Source: Peromyscus leucopus
Taxonomy: Eukaryota; Chordata; Mammalia; Rodentia; Cricetidae
NCBI RefSeq assembly: GCF_004664715.2
Contig: NC_051074.1
Span: forward strand, 19,035,558-19,099,557
DNA: 64,000 nt
Reading direction: 5' to 3'
The notes beneath the pieces are model-generated. The model saw nothing but the letters and a program-made list of their open reading frames with translations. It made no database searches and had not been told where the DNA came from. The stretch's first letter is position 1. Every line of letters starts with the position of its first letter. The position numbers and the translations under genes were made by a program. Shown piece after piece: positions 26,187 through 38,270 of the stretch.

Positions 26187-26494
26187 ATCACTCACAAGAA
26201 ACTAGTCTATATAATATATTAAAAATAAAATACTGAAGAAAATATTAGGAACCCCATAGGAAAGTGGGCCAAGGCTGAAGAGACACAGAAGAAGAATTCA
26301 AATGGCTTTAAACATAGAGTAACATGTCCAACTCAAAACAGAAAGCCAATTACAACTAGTTCAGACACCATTTCTCACCTATTGAAACAGCAGGAATTGA
26401 AGAGTTTAATAGTACACTGACAGGGGTGTAGGAAACAACCACTTTTGGCTTATGGGAATGCAAAATAGCATTAATCTTTAGTTTTGTGCTGTTA

Positions 26495-26596
26495 ACTTTT
26501 TGAGACAGAGTTTCTCTGTGTAGCTCTGGCTGTCCTGGAACTCACTCTGTAGACCAGGCTGGTCTTGAACTCACAGAGATCCACCTGCCTCTGATA
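26495..26596 (-). mobile_element. B1 SINE, partial, antisense
   Basis: TTGAGACAGAGTTTCTCTGT, GGCTGTCCTGGAACTCACTC, CAGGCTGGTCTTGAACTCAC and GATCCACCTGCCTCTG. The 5' third of B1 is missing. It uses the older ACAGCCAGGG-type 3' half, unlike its neighbour at 26015. Confidence 0.92.
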
Positions 26597-26996
26597 GTAT
26601 CATTCTTCAGGGGGGGGAACCTGACACTATATATCAAAATTATAGAAGCTTGCACTCTAGGAACTAGCAGTCCCTTTCTGAGACTCTCCAACAAATACAC
26701 TAAAATATGTACAAAAATTACATAAAATTATAATATATGTACAAATAAAACAACAATCCACAAAACATAAAAGATGCAACCTAAGTGTACAAGCAGCTGA
26801 GTACACCCAAACTCATGTTAATTCCAGAGAAGAGACTACCATATTACATTTCAGAAAATAAAAACAAAGGAGCAATATATGGACCCATTAGTAGAAATGT
26901 GTTAAGATTAAAAAATAGAAAAGTGCAAAGTTTTATACCAATTTAACTTTTTAAAAAGTAAATACAAAAAGAAATGTTTTAAAAATATAAAATTTC

Positions 26997-27175
26997 GCCG
27001 GGCGGTGGTGGCGCACGCCTTTAATCCCAGCACTCGGGAGGCAGAGGCAGGCGGATCTCTGTGAGTTTGAGGCCAGCCTGGGCTACCAAGTGAGTCCCAG
27101 GAAAGGCGCAAAGCTACACAGAGAAACCCTGTCTCGAAAAACAAAAAAAACAAAAAAACAAAACAAAACAAAATT
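26997..27175 (+). mobile_element. Young B1 SINE
   Basis: GCCGGGCGGTGGTGGCGCAC start, CAGGAAAGGCGCAAAGCTAC variant, CCCTGTCTCGAAAAAC and an A-rich tail with CAAAA repeats. The reverse-strand open frame over it is only the element. Confidence 0.96.
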
Positions 27176-27614
27176 CAAAAACAATTTCTGATTTGAACAA
27201 TAACAATTATCTTTGTGTAAATACTATCAAGGTTTTATAAAAGATAACTACATTGTGTTTCTCACATTAGAGAACTATTATTATAATACTGGAATTACAA
27301 TTGTGAACCACAAAATCTTCCAAAACATAGCAAAGTACTGATGTCGCCAGACTGTAGTGGTAATCCATTACTTCCCTAATTCCAAAGTCACTTAGGATCT
27401 CTCCAACAACTGCTTGATGAATGTGCTCAAGCAGGATGGGGAGTTACCTAGTGTCCTGTCAGTGGCTTTACTGTCACCAGAGATATTAAAAAGTCATTAT
27501 GCCTAAGTCTCCTGCAGAAGAAAGAGACTAGTATCAATAAAGTACTTGTCACTTTGTAGCTAGGAGATGCATGCTATGTGCACCGCATCTCAACAGTGCT
27601 GCTGGGAACAACCG

Positions 27615-27765
27615 AGGACAATGGGCTAATGGCACACAGCAATAATTCAGCACTCCAAAAAGAGGCGGAGGAAGGAAAATTACAAGTGTGAAGCTATCCT
27701 TTGCTACATACTAGTTCAATGCCAGCTTGAATTATATAAAGACACTGACTCAAAAAATGAATACA
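27615..27765 (+). mobile_element. Possible decayed B1/proto-B1
   Basis: TAATGGCACACAGCAATAAT then TCAGCACTCC, GAGGCGGAGGAAGG and GACACTGACTC occur in B1 order, but most positions have changed. Confidence 0.3.
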
Positions 27766-28049
27766 CCAACAAATAATTATGATATAGAAGGCCCATAGCT
27801 GTCATCGTTTTCAATGACAGAAGACCAAAAACCTTCCCGCTAACGTAAGACCGAGCACACTAATTTCAGCTCACGCACTTATATTAAGAATAGTACCAGC
27901 AAAGTCCTAACTAGCACACAGAGGGCGGAAAAGAAATAGAGAACATCCTACTTGGAAAGGGAAAATATGTTTCTGTTGTCATCTTAGAGTTAGAACACTC
28001 TTAATGGTCCAGAGCCTGGGCGAACCAACATGAGGCCCTGGCTGCAGTA

Positions 28050-28204
28050 GCCAGCAGAGGAGGAGGGGGAGACAGAGAAGAGTGGAGTGGAGGGGAAGAA
28101 GAGGGGAGGAGAAAAAGCAAAAGAGGAGATACAGAAGGAAAAGAAGAAGAAAGGAAGAAGAGGGGTAAAGTAACTCTTTTCTTCTCTCTCTCTCTCTCAC
28201 ACAC

Positions 28205-28290
<86 letters not shown>
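28050..28290. repeat. Purine-rich tract followed by (TC)n(AC)n compound microsatellite
   Basis: 28050-28175 is AGG/GAA-rich. From 28183 TC runs with an ACACACAC interruption lead into an AC run ending at 28288. Open frames here are repeat artefacts. Confidence 0.93.
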
Positions 28291-28291
<1 letters not shown>

Positions 28292-28778
28292 GCTGCTAAA
28301 ATAAATGTTAGCAACATTATAAGACATTAAAACACCACATAATAATCTGGTGCATTTCTAAACAATAACAATGAACAACCAGAAAGATAAACATTGAAAA
28401 CAGTGTACAAGCCTCTATGTTCAACCCCAGCACAGAGAAGGAGAGAGAACAGGGGAGGGGAGGAAGCAATGAATGAAGTTTGCAAAAATGTCAGAATATT
28501 GGATTCAGTATCAATTAATGGGATGTGATAACAGAAGTAAAGGAGCGATATATTAAGACTATACAAAGTTCAACACTTCTGAGCATCAATGGACACAATT
28601 AGAATGAAGAGACAACCTACAGGGTGGGGGAAAATATTTACAAAGAATGTACCTGGAAAAAAGTTCATATGAAGAATAGAATATAAAGTGCATTCCTACG
28701 ACTCAACAACAGTAACCAAAATACCCAACTTAAAAATGGAGAAAGTATTTGACAGGTATTTCTCATGAGAAGATATAA

Positions 28779-28895
28779 GCCAGGCTTTGCATCACATGCT
28801 TTAATCGCAGCACTAAGGAGGCAGAGGCAGGTGGATCTCTGTCGGTTCAAGGACAGCCAAGGGCACACACTAACACCCTGTCGCAAAAAAAAAGA
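28779..28895 (+). mobile_element. B1 SINE, diverged
   Basis: AAGCCAGGCTTTGCATCACA, GGAGGCAGAGGCAGGTGGAT, GGTTCAAGGACAGCCAAGGG and CCCTGTCGCAAAAAA. Confidence 0.85.
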
Positions 28896-29235
28896 AGAGA
28901 AATGGGAGGAGATAGGAAAGAAGAAAGAGGATGAGAGGTGAGCTAAAAGAAGGGAAGGGGAGGAGACAGAAGGAGTGGAGGACATGGGGGATGAGACAGG
29001 GGGAGAGATGGGGGAAGGGAAGACGGGGGAGACAGAGGAAGGGGAGAGACAGGAGAGGGGAGAAACAGGGAGAGGGGGAGACACATGAAAATGGAGAGAC
29101 AGATGGAGGGGGAGATAAAGGGAGAGGGGGAGATAAGAGGGACAGGGAGGAGATAGAGGGAAGGGAGGAAGAGGAGGAAGAGGAGGAAGAGGAGGAAGAG
29201 GAGGAGGAAGACGATGACGAAGAAGAAATAAATAA
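28885..29235 (+). repeat. Long purine tract (GGGGAGA/GAGGAA types)
   Basis: About 350 bp of nearly pure purine on the plus strand, including GGGGGAGA-type units and a regular GAGGAAGAGGAG run near 29166-29205. It grows out of the tail of the B1 at 28779. Glu/Arg-rich, Ser/Pro-rich and Leu-rich open frames over it are not genes. Confidence 0.92.
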
Positions 29236-29308
29236 ATAAAACAGCCACAAGAACATATATTCCCTGTGGTGTAAGACATACAGCACCAAGAATTTTAGAA
29301 GCATTTTC

Positions 29309-29504
29309 ATCATTTCTTCATTTTTAAAAATATTTTATTATTTTTATTTTATGTGCACATTTGTCTGTGTGAAGGTGTCGGGTCCCCTGGAACTGGAGTT
29401 ACAGACTGCTGTGAGCTGCCCGTGGGTGCTGGGAATTGAACCCAGGGCCTCTGGAAAAGCAGCCAGTGCTCTTCTGAGTCATCTCCTATCATTTCTTCAT
29501 TTTT
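29309..29504 (-). mobile_element. B2 SINE with 17-bp target-site duplication, antisense
   Basis: Element at 29326-29487: GTGAGCTGCCCGTGGGTGCT, GGAATTGAACCCAGGGCCTC, CAGCCAGTGCTCTTCTGAGT. The 17-bp sequence ATCATTTCTTCATTTTT is present at 29309-29325 and 29488-29504. The head is shortened (CATCTCC rather than the full GCCATCTCTCCAGCC). Confidence 0.95.
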
Positions 29505-29509
29505 ATCCT

Positions 29510-32500
29510 TGCCTCCACATGTTGAAACTATTTGATAGTTTCAAAAACTACAGCAAGAAATGTCACTAATAATTAAAAAAATACTGGAAACATAGTTGAA
29601 AGATGGGCTATACAAAAGACAATATTGTCTGTATCAAAAACTATCAAGTTAACAAAGAAAGGGCACACAAAATACAATCTGATAGAAAACAATGGAGCTT
29701 ATGGCCAAAATTTGTCATGACAAAAAAAGAAGAACCAAAGTGTGTATCAATATTGGAATATTACTCATGGGAATATTTAGTATAATTTTAAAGAGACACA
29801 GATATCTTAGCATGTGCATTAAAGTTTTTCTGAAAATAATAACCAGGGAAATTGGTAAAAAAAAAAAAAAAAGCATTTTAATTCACATTCTACTTTTCTA
29901 TACTATAAGAACATTTTTAGCTATCCATATTTATTTTTATGGGAACAAGTTATTTAGGCCTCTTTCTTTTATTTCTCAATATATTGTATTGTTCCAAATA
30001 TATGTATAAATATATTTTTAACTCCAGGCGTATTCAAAATTATCAACATCTCTATGGGTAATTATCTAAAGGAAAAACTATACAGATCATTTAATATGTG
30101 ACTACCATGTTTATGTAAATTACTTGTTTTTTTTCCTAAATGGATTATCGTGGGTTTTTGTGGATTCTAAAATACCAAAGAAAAAAGCAAAAAGAACTCT
30201 TAATCTCTTTATAAAATTAGTAGTATTACTGTAATAAAGGAAATCAATTGCTTTAGAAATCTAGTTTCTACTTAAGTGTTCCCATAAGAGAGAAATTTAT
30301 AGGACATAATGGATGACAGAATAAAGGTAACACCAACCAGTAAGTAATACCAAAACTCAATTTACTATATTTAATCCTTCAAGTCCCATTATCTATGGAA
30401 TGCTCAAGAAGTGCTATAAGTATCTAAAGATGCTACATAGCCTTTACAGAGTGTCTGTAAAAATGGTCCTCTCCAACAGACACTTGACAGGGAAATACAA
30501 GAATGAAATTACCCCTATGACTTAGCATCGCAGTAAGGTGGGCTGTGGACACCTATGGAAAGGATCTGAAACCAGTTATCTCACTGTGGTTAGCACTTAA
30601 CAAATGCTTATAAGTTAGTTAACAATATGAGATTAGGCTTGGAAAAGTTAATTTATTCATAGACCTAATGACCATAAAGGAGCAAGAGACCATCTGTTTT
30701 ACAGGATTATCGAGCCTGCAATAGGCATCAATTTACTTCCAAGTTTTGAATACATAGTTTTTAGGGCACAAAATATCACACCACTAGCTAATTTTCAACC
30801 TATACCTAGGATTTGTTCTCCCAAATATCAAAAATCAATGATCACAAATCAATGAATGCTGTTAAACTACAAAATAACTTTTGCCCATTAAATTGTCCCA
30901 TTGGTTGATCTACACTAAGAAAACAGAATCTCACCAGGATATGCCTAGGGGAACAACCATCACACATACATATATATGGGGGTATATTCCATAGGTAACA
31001 GTACTTGAAGACCTAAATACAGAAAATTAAGTGTTGGCATCACTTCTCTGGGTTGATATAATAACGCACATAATACACACCTAAAATGACAAAATAAGCC
31101 TAACAGAGTACTGGGTAACAAGTGATTATGGTGCTGATTCACCTTCTTATTAATACTTCTACCTTTATTTTAAAATGTACTCCATCTGATTATAAAAAGT
31201 CTACTACCAAATGAGTAGCAGTTTCAAACACATCACACCCCAGCTTGACTGACGGACCTGTACCATCCAGGTCTGCATAAGTTTGTTATCCACTCCAACA
31301 TTTGCTGTACCGTTTCCACAACGGGTATACACAAATCCTATGACATCACAAGGCTATGCAGTCTTACTGGATCACTGGAAGGCATGTGATCAGCTGTTGA
31401 CTAAACATCGTCATGCAATAACTGACTGTGCTTTTGTTAGGTTTTATTTCACCAAAACTGTATATTAGACTAGTATTGACCAATTTAGTTAACTAAGATA
31501 GAAAAAAAATACTAATTTTTCTGAAAATGGGTGGTTTTAAAATTGGAAGAAGACCTAAATATTTACAGTACTTTTTCATTTTTCTCTCTGAAGATCTGTT
31601 TACTAAAGGAAATTAATAAAATTAATTATTTATGAAAAATGATATTGGCTATGTTTATTCAGTTACTGGTAACAATATAAACTAGGTGGTAAACTTTCAC
31701 AAAAGTAATTTGGTAAGTTTGAATTTAGTACCCCATGCTACACTAGCAATTGATTAGACTGCTGATCAGCTAATGTACATCCTGAAAGAATATAACTTTT
31801 CTAAGCTGGACATTAAGTCGCAGGCATTGCTAGAGTTGCAGGAAATCAAAACAACAGAACAAAGGCCTCATTACAAAATCTGTACACACAATCTACAAAT
31901 GGAAGATGAAAAACTCAAGGGACTGAAGATCTCAACCTAAACATCTGAACAGCGGCACAAGAATACATTAAAGAGTACACTAAAAGTTAGGTTTGGATCA
32001 TTCTCAAATTAAACTCCAAAAGCATGCTTTCCTTAATTTATTAAATTTTAACCTTCTTAAATACTGACATACCCACTAAAACATCACATTTACCAATCAT
32101 TAATGATCTTAAACTTCTGATCACACAAGAAAAACACTCAACATTCATTATCCTGGTAGATAGTCAGATGTAAGAAAACATGGAACACTAGTGGCCATGG
32201 CTGGCTCTCACCCCTCATGTGGAGTGAGGAAAGTGCAACGCATGAGAGGATACGGACAGCTGCAGTCAACGAGCTACATCCATAACGTTTACACACTGAC
32301 ACGTGCTTCATTTGCATGCCATTTACACCTATAAAATTTTTAAAATTGGAATACATCTAACTCAATATATGTCCCTCTAAGTCAAACTAGACCTAAACAC
32401 AGTTATTTTATAAGGAATTTTTATATAAATCAGACAGAAAATATCAATAAATTCAGTATCTAATTTTGAAGTATATAACAAATTTATACTTAACAATTAA

Positions 32501-35120
32501 TTAAACATCAATTAATGGGAAGATAATAATTTTTGTTTGTATTTCTACATATGTAAAGAATTTGCTTTCTAAGTATGTCAAAACCAAACACATAACTTCA
32601 AACAAGGAATTACTAGGCCAATGTTACTTTTTAAGGTACTGAGACTATTCTCCTGTCTTAAAAAATAAGCAATTTCAAACAAATTCCCTGCCATGACTTG
32701 ATGACTAAATGACACAGGCATCCAGAGGCCCGAGATACAGTACAGAAGATTTCTAACACAGTCTGAAGACGGAGAGCCCGACGAGGACACACTTAACTGG
32801 GATGCTTGGAACCTACCTCATGTGCGTTTGCTGCACAGCAGGTGTGGGTAAACACCTGGGCTGTGGGTGAGTGGGCAATGGCAAAGTTACAACATACACA
32901 TAAACCCCACTGGTAAGGTCTCTACACACTCACAACTGCCATGATGGGGCCGGTTATTCTAAACTAAGACGTGAGTTCTGAGATGCACTTGTGTTTTAAA
33001 TCCCCGAGGGAAGCAGCACTCTGAGCTCCATTGTGAGGGGATCTACTGGGTGCCAAACGTCACTAGTGCATTACTTTATGTCCACCATTAAAATTACAGA
33101 AATGATTTAACTAAAATCCCAATTAGGTACTTCAGAAATGGAGAGTTGGGCGATGTGCAGAGTCCGACCACACTGTACTGAGACTTAACTAACAGTGCTA
33201 TCACTAGGCATCCAGGACAACAAAGTGAGCAGCTACAGTTTACTGTGCTGTTCAACAGCGAATGACTTCTGCATACATCGAGGTAATAGAAACAAAAACT
33301 GAAACACCCAAACTGCCCAAGAACTCGGAGTAAAGATCTTGTGTACTACAACTAAGCTTCTACTCTGACTTGTAATTCACTGTACATCAAAGAAAATCAA
33401 CTCGCCCTGACGCAGAAGGACTATTCCCTTCAGTGATCAGGCAGGTGTTGAGGCCAGGGCGAGAGCTTATTTTCCCCAGCCTTTACCTTGTTTGATCACT
33501 GGTTACTTTTGATCTGACACTGCCCTCTCTCTAGTAATGACTTCCCCCTCACAGGCCCTACCTCACATCTGTCAGGGAGAATAAAGGGCATCAAACTGAG
33601 ACCTGACAAGGCCTATGGGCCATGCGATGTGCTGCCAACAGAATGTGCCCCGGCTCCCACAATTTTCAATTCAGTTTCTTTTGTTCTGGTAGGTACAGGG
33701 CTAGGGTACCAGTGACAGACAGCAGAAAGGATTATGCGCCACTGTGAGACCAAGCCTTCTTGAATGTGTATCTTTTATCTTTCATTCTTCATCTTCTTAA
33801 CTGCTGCAAACTTCATGGTGTTTACTATGAAATACATATTCAACAAGTGCAAAAGAGAGTTTGTTTAAATCCCTTCCAGGACAAAACAAAGGATACAATG
33901 TATTGTATTTCAACTCTAAACCGTAAAGGAAAGTTTCAAACCCTTATGTGAACTTAAGACAGCCGTCAAACAGCACATTAGTAGCAAAGAAAATCACCCA
34001 ATTTTTAGGGTTTTAGTGCATATTGCCTTTATGGCCTAAGAAGAGAACCACCTTCTAAAACAATGCATCCATTCACAAGAGGAAACCGATCTGACCGTTA
34101 CAGTACACACTCTCATACTGTTTTGGTGTGAGACTAGATGAGGGCTGAAAATAAATTCCAGCAGTCTTATTTAAAGAAAGCTGTGAGTAAAGGCTTCTGT
34201 AAGACATTACTAACAACCACTTCTTTAAAAATGAGCAGTAAGGAAAATCATCATTTTGATAACATTTTACTGGTAATTCTTCAACTTCCATTAACACATT
34301 TTATAAGTTCTTAAATATAAATTTTCTCTCTCCTCTAACACTCACGCACAGGTCATTATAAGGTGTGCACTAAAGGGAAGTGCAGGTAGTTTAAAGATCT
34401 TCTAAAGTCACACAAACTCAAAACATCATCTCTTTTCTTCTTGATGAAAAAATAGAGATTTTCTTAACTTTAAAAAAGTGGGAAGAAGTGCATGACCAAT
34501 AACAAACAAGCAGACTGACTGTTAATGTAGAATAGTACTATAATGAACACAAATGAATAATTAACATTATACGTACACAACGAAGAATCCTGGGATGGGA
34601 GGATGAGCACTGAAGTACTTTTAAGTTGATTCTAATAAATGGGAAAAGTTACCGTCTAAACAGTGAAAGAAAGACACATGAATTTACAGAAAGGGGAAGG
34701 TACCCAGGTCTAAAAAGTTAACTGAAGAAATTAGGAAAATGTACCCAAGAAACTAAAAGTTATTTATTACTATGGAGGACTACATGGAAAATACTCATTT
34801 TTATACTATCAACAATTAGCATTATTAAACTCTTATAAACATTCTAAAAACATTATAACTTACTAGTACATTAGTATATGAGAACTAGTGCACATTAGTA
34901 CATAAGTGTAACCCAAAGTGCATTAGTAAAATGTGATCATTTTCACTGGATCTTAAAATATGAAAAAGATGACTCTTATACACTTGGAATAACTATAAAA
35001 ATGCTATGGAAAGCCTCTCACTTCACCAGGTATCTCAATTAATTAAGGGAAAAACAGTACAGTGAGCCAGAATCAATAATTTCTCAAGAATTTTCCCCTC
35101 AAGTTATCCAAATGTCACTT
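29510..35120. other. Unique AT-rich intron sequence
   Basis: No confident repeats or exons recognised in this 5.6 kb, apart from short A-runs (about 29858-29872). Some segments may be very old L1 or DNA-transposon sequence that I cannot recognise by eye. Confidence 0.45.
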
Positions 35121-35127
35121 TACAATC

Positions 35128-35245
35128 AAAAAAGAAAGAAAGAAGGACAGAAGGAGAGAGGGAGGAAGGGAAGGAGGGAAGGGGAAGAGGAAGGGAGGGA
35201 GAGGGGGAGGGAGGGAGAGAGGGAGGGAAAGAGGGAAAAAAGAAT
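35128..35245 (+). repeat. GAAA/GGGA purine microsatellite
   Basis: AAAGAAAGAAAGAAGG passing into GGGAGGGA-type units. Confidence 0.93.
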
Positions 35246-35376
35246 CAAAATTATTCTACACAAAATATCTGTTTATGTGTTGTTTGGGTCTTCATTCCCA
35301 AATAATTGATTCTACAAACATATTAGAGTAAATAAGGGGGAGGAAATCATAATAAAGTTTTTAAATGATAACAAAT

Positions 35377-35640
35377 GGGGCTAGAGAGGGCACAGCGGTG
35401 AAGGTGTGGCCACGCTGCCGCAGGACCCAGGTTCAATTCCCAGCATCTACATGGAGGCTTACAATCATCTTTCACTCTAAGTCCAGGGTATCAGTGTGCT
35501 GTACTGACCTTCTCACACAAGGCACGTGTTTGGTTACAGATACACATGTGGGCAAAATACGCACATACTTGGTTAAAGACAGACATGTGAGCAAAACACA
35601 CACACACACACCCCAAAAATAGTAGTAATAATAAATCTAA
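35377..35640 (+). mobile_element. B2-type SINE with internal tail duplication
   Basis: GGGGCTAGAGAGGGCACAGC, CAGGTTCAATTCCCAGCATC, ACATGGAGGCTTACAATCAT. The tail contains two similar segments, ACACATGTGGGCAAAATACG near 35540 and GACATGTGAGCAAAACACAC near 35583, each preceded by TTGGTTA, so a unit of about 44 bp is duplicated. Confidence 0.85.
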
Positions 35641-35799
35641 AAATATTTTTTAATTTCTTTCAAATATTTGGAAGAATATTCTGACACCGATTAACGTGGT
35701 CTCCTAGCACAGTTATGAGTTTCCCCAGTGACTAGGGAAATTGAACATTTTTAAAAATAGTCACTGGCCTTTTAGGTTCCTTCTTTTGAAAACTGCAAT

Positions 35800-36448
35800 T
35801 CATCAGCTCATCTGTGGACTGGCAGCTTATTTCCATGGCATTTAATTTCTTCGATTCTCAGCTAGCCAAGACTCGTCCCATTCGGTGGGCCGCCTCTGCT
35901 GACTCCTTGGCTATGCAGAAAGGCTTTCATGGCACGGAGTCGCATCCACTGGTACCTGGGCCGGCTGCTGTGCTTCTCAGCTCCTTTCAGAAAGTTCTTG
36001 CCTACCCTGATGTCTTTGAGAGCACTCCCTGTGGTTCTGTCCAGTTAATTTCAGTGTTTAAGGTTTTAAAGTCTTTGATCCACTTTGAATTCGTATTTGT
36101 ACAAAGGTGAAATACAGTTTCATTTTTTGCAGGTAGTTATCTAATTTTGCTAGCATCATTTCTTGAATAAGCCATCCTTTTTTCCCACTGCATGTTTTTC
36201 CATCTTTATCAAAAGTAAGGTGTCAAAAACTTTGATGGTTTGTTTCCAGATCGTCTGCTCTGTTCCACTGGTCTCCCTGTCTGTTTTAAATGCCAGTACT
36301 GGGCTGTTTTTACCACAATAGCTCTGTGGTGTAACTGTTCTGACTTCATAGGATTGCTTTGGCTATTTGGGCCTTTATGAGTCCATTAAATTCTTGGATT
36401 TTTTTTTTTTTTTAAATCTAGATCTGTGAAATACAACGTCAGAACTCT
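35800..36448 (-). mobile_element. Old L1 ORF2 C-terminal region (inverted 5' segment, part 1)
   Basis: Antisense L1: CTTGGCTATGCAGAAAGGCT, TTTGATCCACTTTGAATTCG, CTGTTCCACTGGTCTCCCTG, AAATGCCAGTACTGGGCTGT and ATTGCTTTGGCTATTTGGGC follow the reverse of the old mammalian L1 ORF2 3' half. It is continued at 36750. Confidence 0.85.
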
Positions 36449-36749
36449 AATATGTTCTGGTAGCTAATTTTATGTCAACTTGACACATGCAAGAATCATC
36501 TGAAAGAAGGGAACCCCAATTGCAGACATGCCTACAGAAGACGGGGCTGCAGGCTGAGCAAGCCAGTAAGCAGCACCCTTCCATGGGGCTCTGTATCAGC
36601 TCCTGCCTCCAGGTTCCTGCCCTGTCTGAGTTCCTGTCCTGACTTCCTTTCATGACCAACTATGATGTGGAAAACAAACCCTTTCTTCCCCAGGTGGTTT
36701 TGGTCATGGTGTTTCATCACAGCAATAGTAACCCTGACTAAGGCTTATG
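36449..36749 (+). mobile_element. Rodent interspersed repeat (TGTCAACTTGACAC type), inserted in L1
   Basis: Has TATGTCAACTTGACACATGC, CAGTAAGCAGCACCCTTCCA, CAGCTCCTGCCTCCAGGTTC, TTTTGGTCATGGTGTTTCAT, CACAGCAATAGTAACCCTGA. This is a familiar rodent repeat whose family name I cannot give with certainty. A longer reverse copy is at 52628-53041; this copy lacks the middle part. Confidence 0.8.
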
Positions 36750-37704
36750 TTTTACATTAAATCTTTAAATAATTTTGGTAGCATAGCTATTTTCACACTA
36801 TTAATTCTGTTCATCTAGGAGCAATGGGAGGTCTTTCCATCCTCCAGTATAGTCTCTCACTTCTTTCTTCAGAGTCTTCAAGTCTTCATCACAGAGATTT
36901 TTCATTTCTTTGGCTGGGTATATTCCTAGGATGTCGTCGGTCTGTTCTGTTTCCTGTAGTTGTAGATGTATTCCTAGGATGTCATCGTCGGTCTGTTCTT
37001 TGATTGCTATTATTGTTATTGTTGTTTTTAAGCTATTATAAATGAGGTAGTTTCCCTAATTTATTTCTCTAAGAGTGCATTGTTAATATAAATGAAGGCT
37101 ACTGTTTTTTATATAGATTCTGTACCCTACAATTTCATGTGTTCATTAGATTTAAGGGTTTTCCAGTAAGTTCTACTAAGGTCTCAAGTATAAATTCATA
37201 TCATATGCAAATCCTGACAGTGTGACTTTTTCTTTTCCTATGTTTACCTCTCTTATTTAGTTTGCTTGTCTAATTGTTATAGGTAATACTTCAAACACTA
37301 CAGTGAATAAGAGGGAACCATGGGCATCCTTGTCTCACTCCTGATTTTAGAGGAAATGCTATTATTTGTCTCTAATATAATGCTGGCTAAGGATTTGTTG
37401 TAAACAGTCTGTTGTATACAACTGTTGTCATCTGGAGGTCTGTTCCTTCTATTCCTAATATCTGGAGGACTTTTGTCACAAAAGCATGCTGAGTTCAGAT
37501 GCTTTTCAGTATTGATATGGTAGCTTTGTGGAAGTTTACTTAAACAGTATATTCCATTTATTAACTTATATATGTTGACCCAATCTTGCCTCTCCAGGAT
37601 GAAGCCCACTTGGTTATAATGCATGACATTCTTCATGTGTTACTGCACTTGTCTTGCAACTATTTTGTGGAGAATTTCTGCACCTGTGTTCAGAGACATG
37701 GACG
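36750..37704 (-). mobile_element. Old L1 ORF2 reverse-transcriptase region (inverted 5' segment, part 2)
   Basis: Read on the minus strand this gives broken L1 reverse-transcriptase pieces such as HYNQVGFI, INTEKHLN, ASIILETN and SKIRSETRMPMVPSYSL, with frameshifts and losses. On the plus strand TTTCTTTGGCTGGGTATATT and CCATGGGCATCCTTGTCTCA are typical antisense L1 phrases. The coding capacity is dead. Confidence 0.85.
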
Positions 37705-38215
37705 TCTGGGTCTATTGCTGCTTTATTCAAAACAGCGAGGAAATAGAAACAACCCAGACGCCCAACAGAGGAAAATCTGACACATACAGGAAAGGGAATA
37801 TAATTCAACTCTAAAGGAAACCAGCAAATTTGTAGGTGGCCTTATAATGTATACTATTAAATGAGTTCACCTAATGTAAGAAAAAAGATCGCATGTTCTC
37901 CTGCACATGCTGATCTTAGCCTACAATGTCAATGTGCATATATGTAAACAGCTGTAATTATGGGCATAATATAATATGCATTAAGGAGAATAAATATAAA
38001 CTATATAATTAAGAGAGGTTACTCGATCTCAGAATGATAAAAATTACGTTCTCCTTCAAATGCAGATCTTAGCCTATAAAGTATACATGCATACATGTAA
38101 ACAGCTATAATTGGGTATAATGTAGTATATATTAAGAATAATAAAAAAGGGCAATATTGGGTGATGATGGGTGGAATGCAGAAAAAAAAGAATATGAGCC
38201 ATAAAAGACACAATA
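37705..38215 (+). mobile_element. Old L1 3' end, sense
   Basis: GCTTTATTCAAAACAGCGAG, GAAATAGAAACAACCCAGAC, GCAAATTTGTAGGTGGCC and GATCGCATGTTCTC correspond to the L1 ORF2 end and start of the 3' UTR in sense orientation. With the inverted pieces to its left it forms one 5'-inverted insertion. A diverged tandem duplication of about 153 bp lies at 37895-38200. Confidence 0.75.
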
Positions 38216-38270
38216 TCAACTCAGTTGTGGTCTTTTTGCTTTGTTTGTCATAGATAAGTCTGTAGACAAA

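Noticed and set aside
28665..29313. Long Ser/Pro/Leu-rich and Glu/Arg-rich open frames
   Set aside because: They are translations of the purine tract and adjoining B1; low-complexity repeats lack stops by composition alone.
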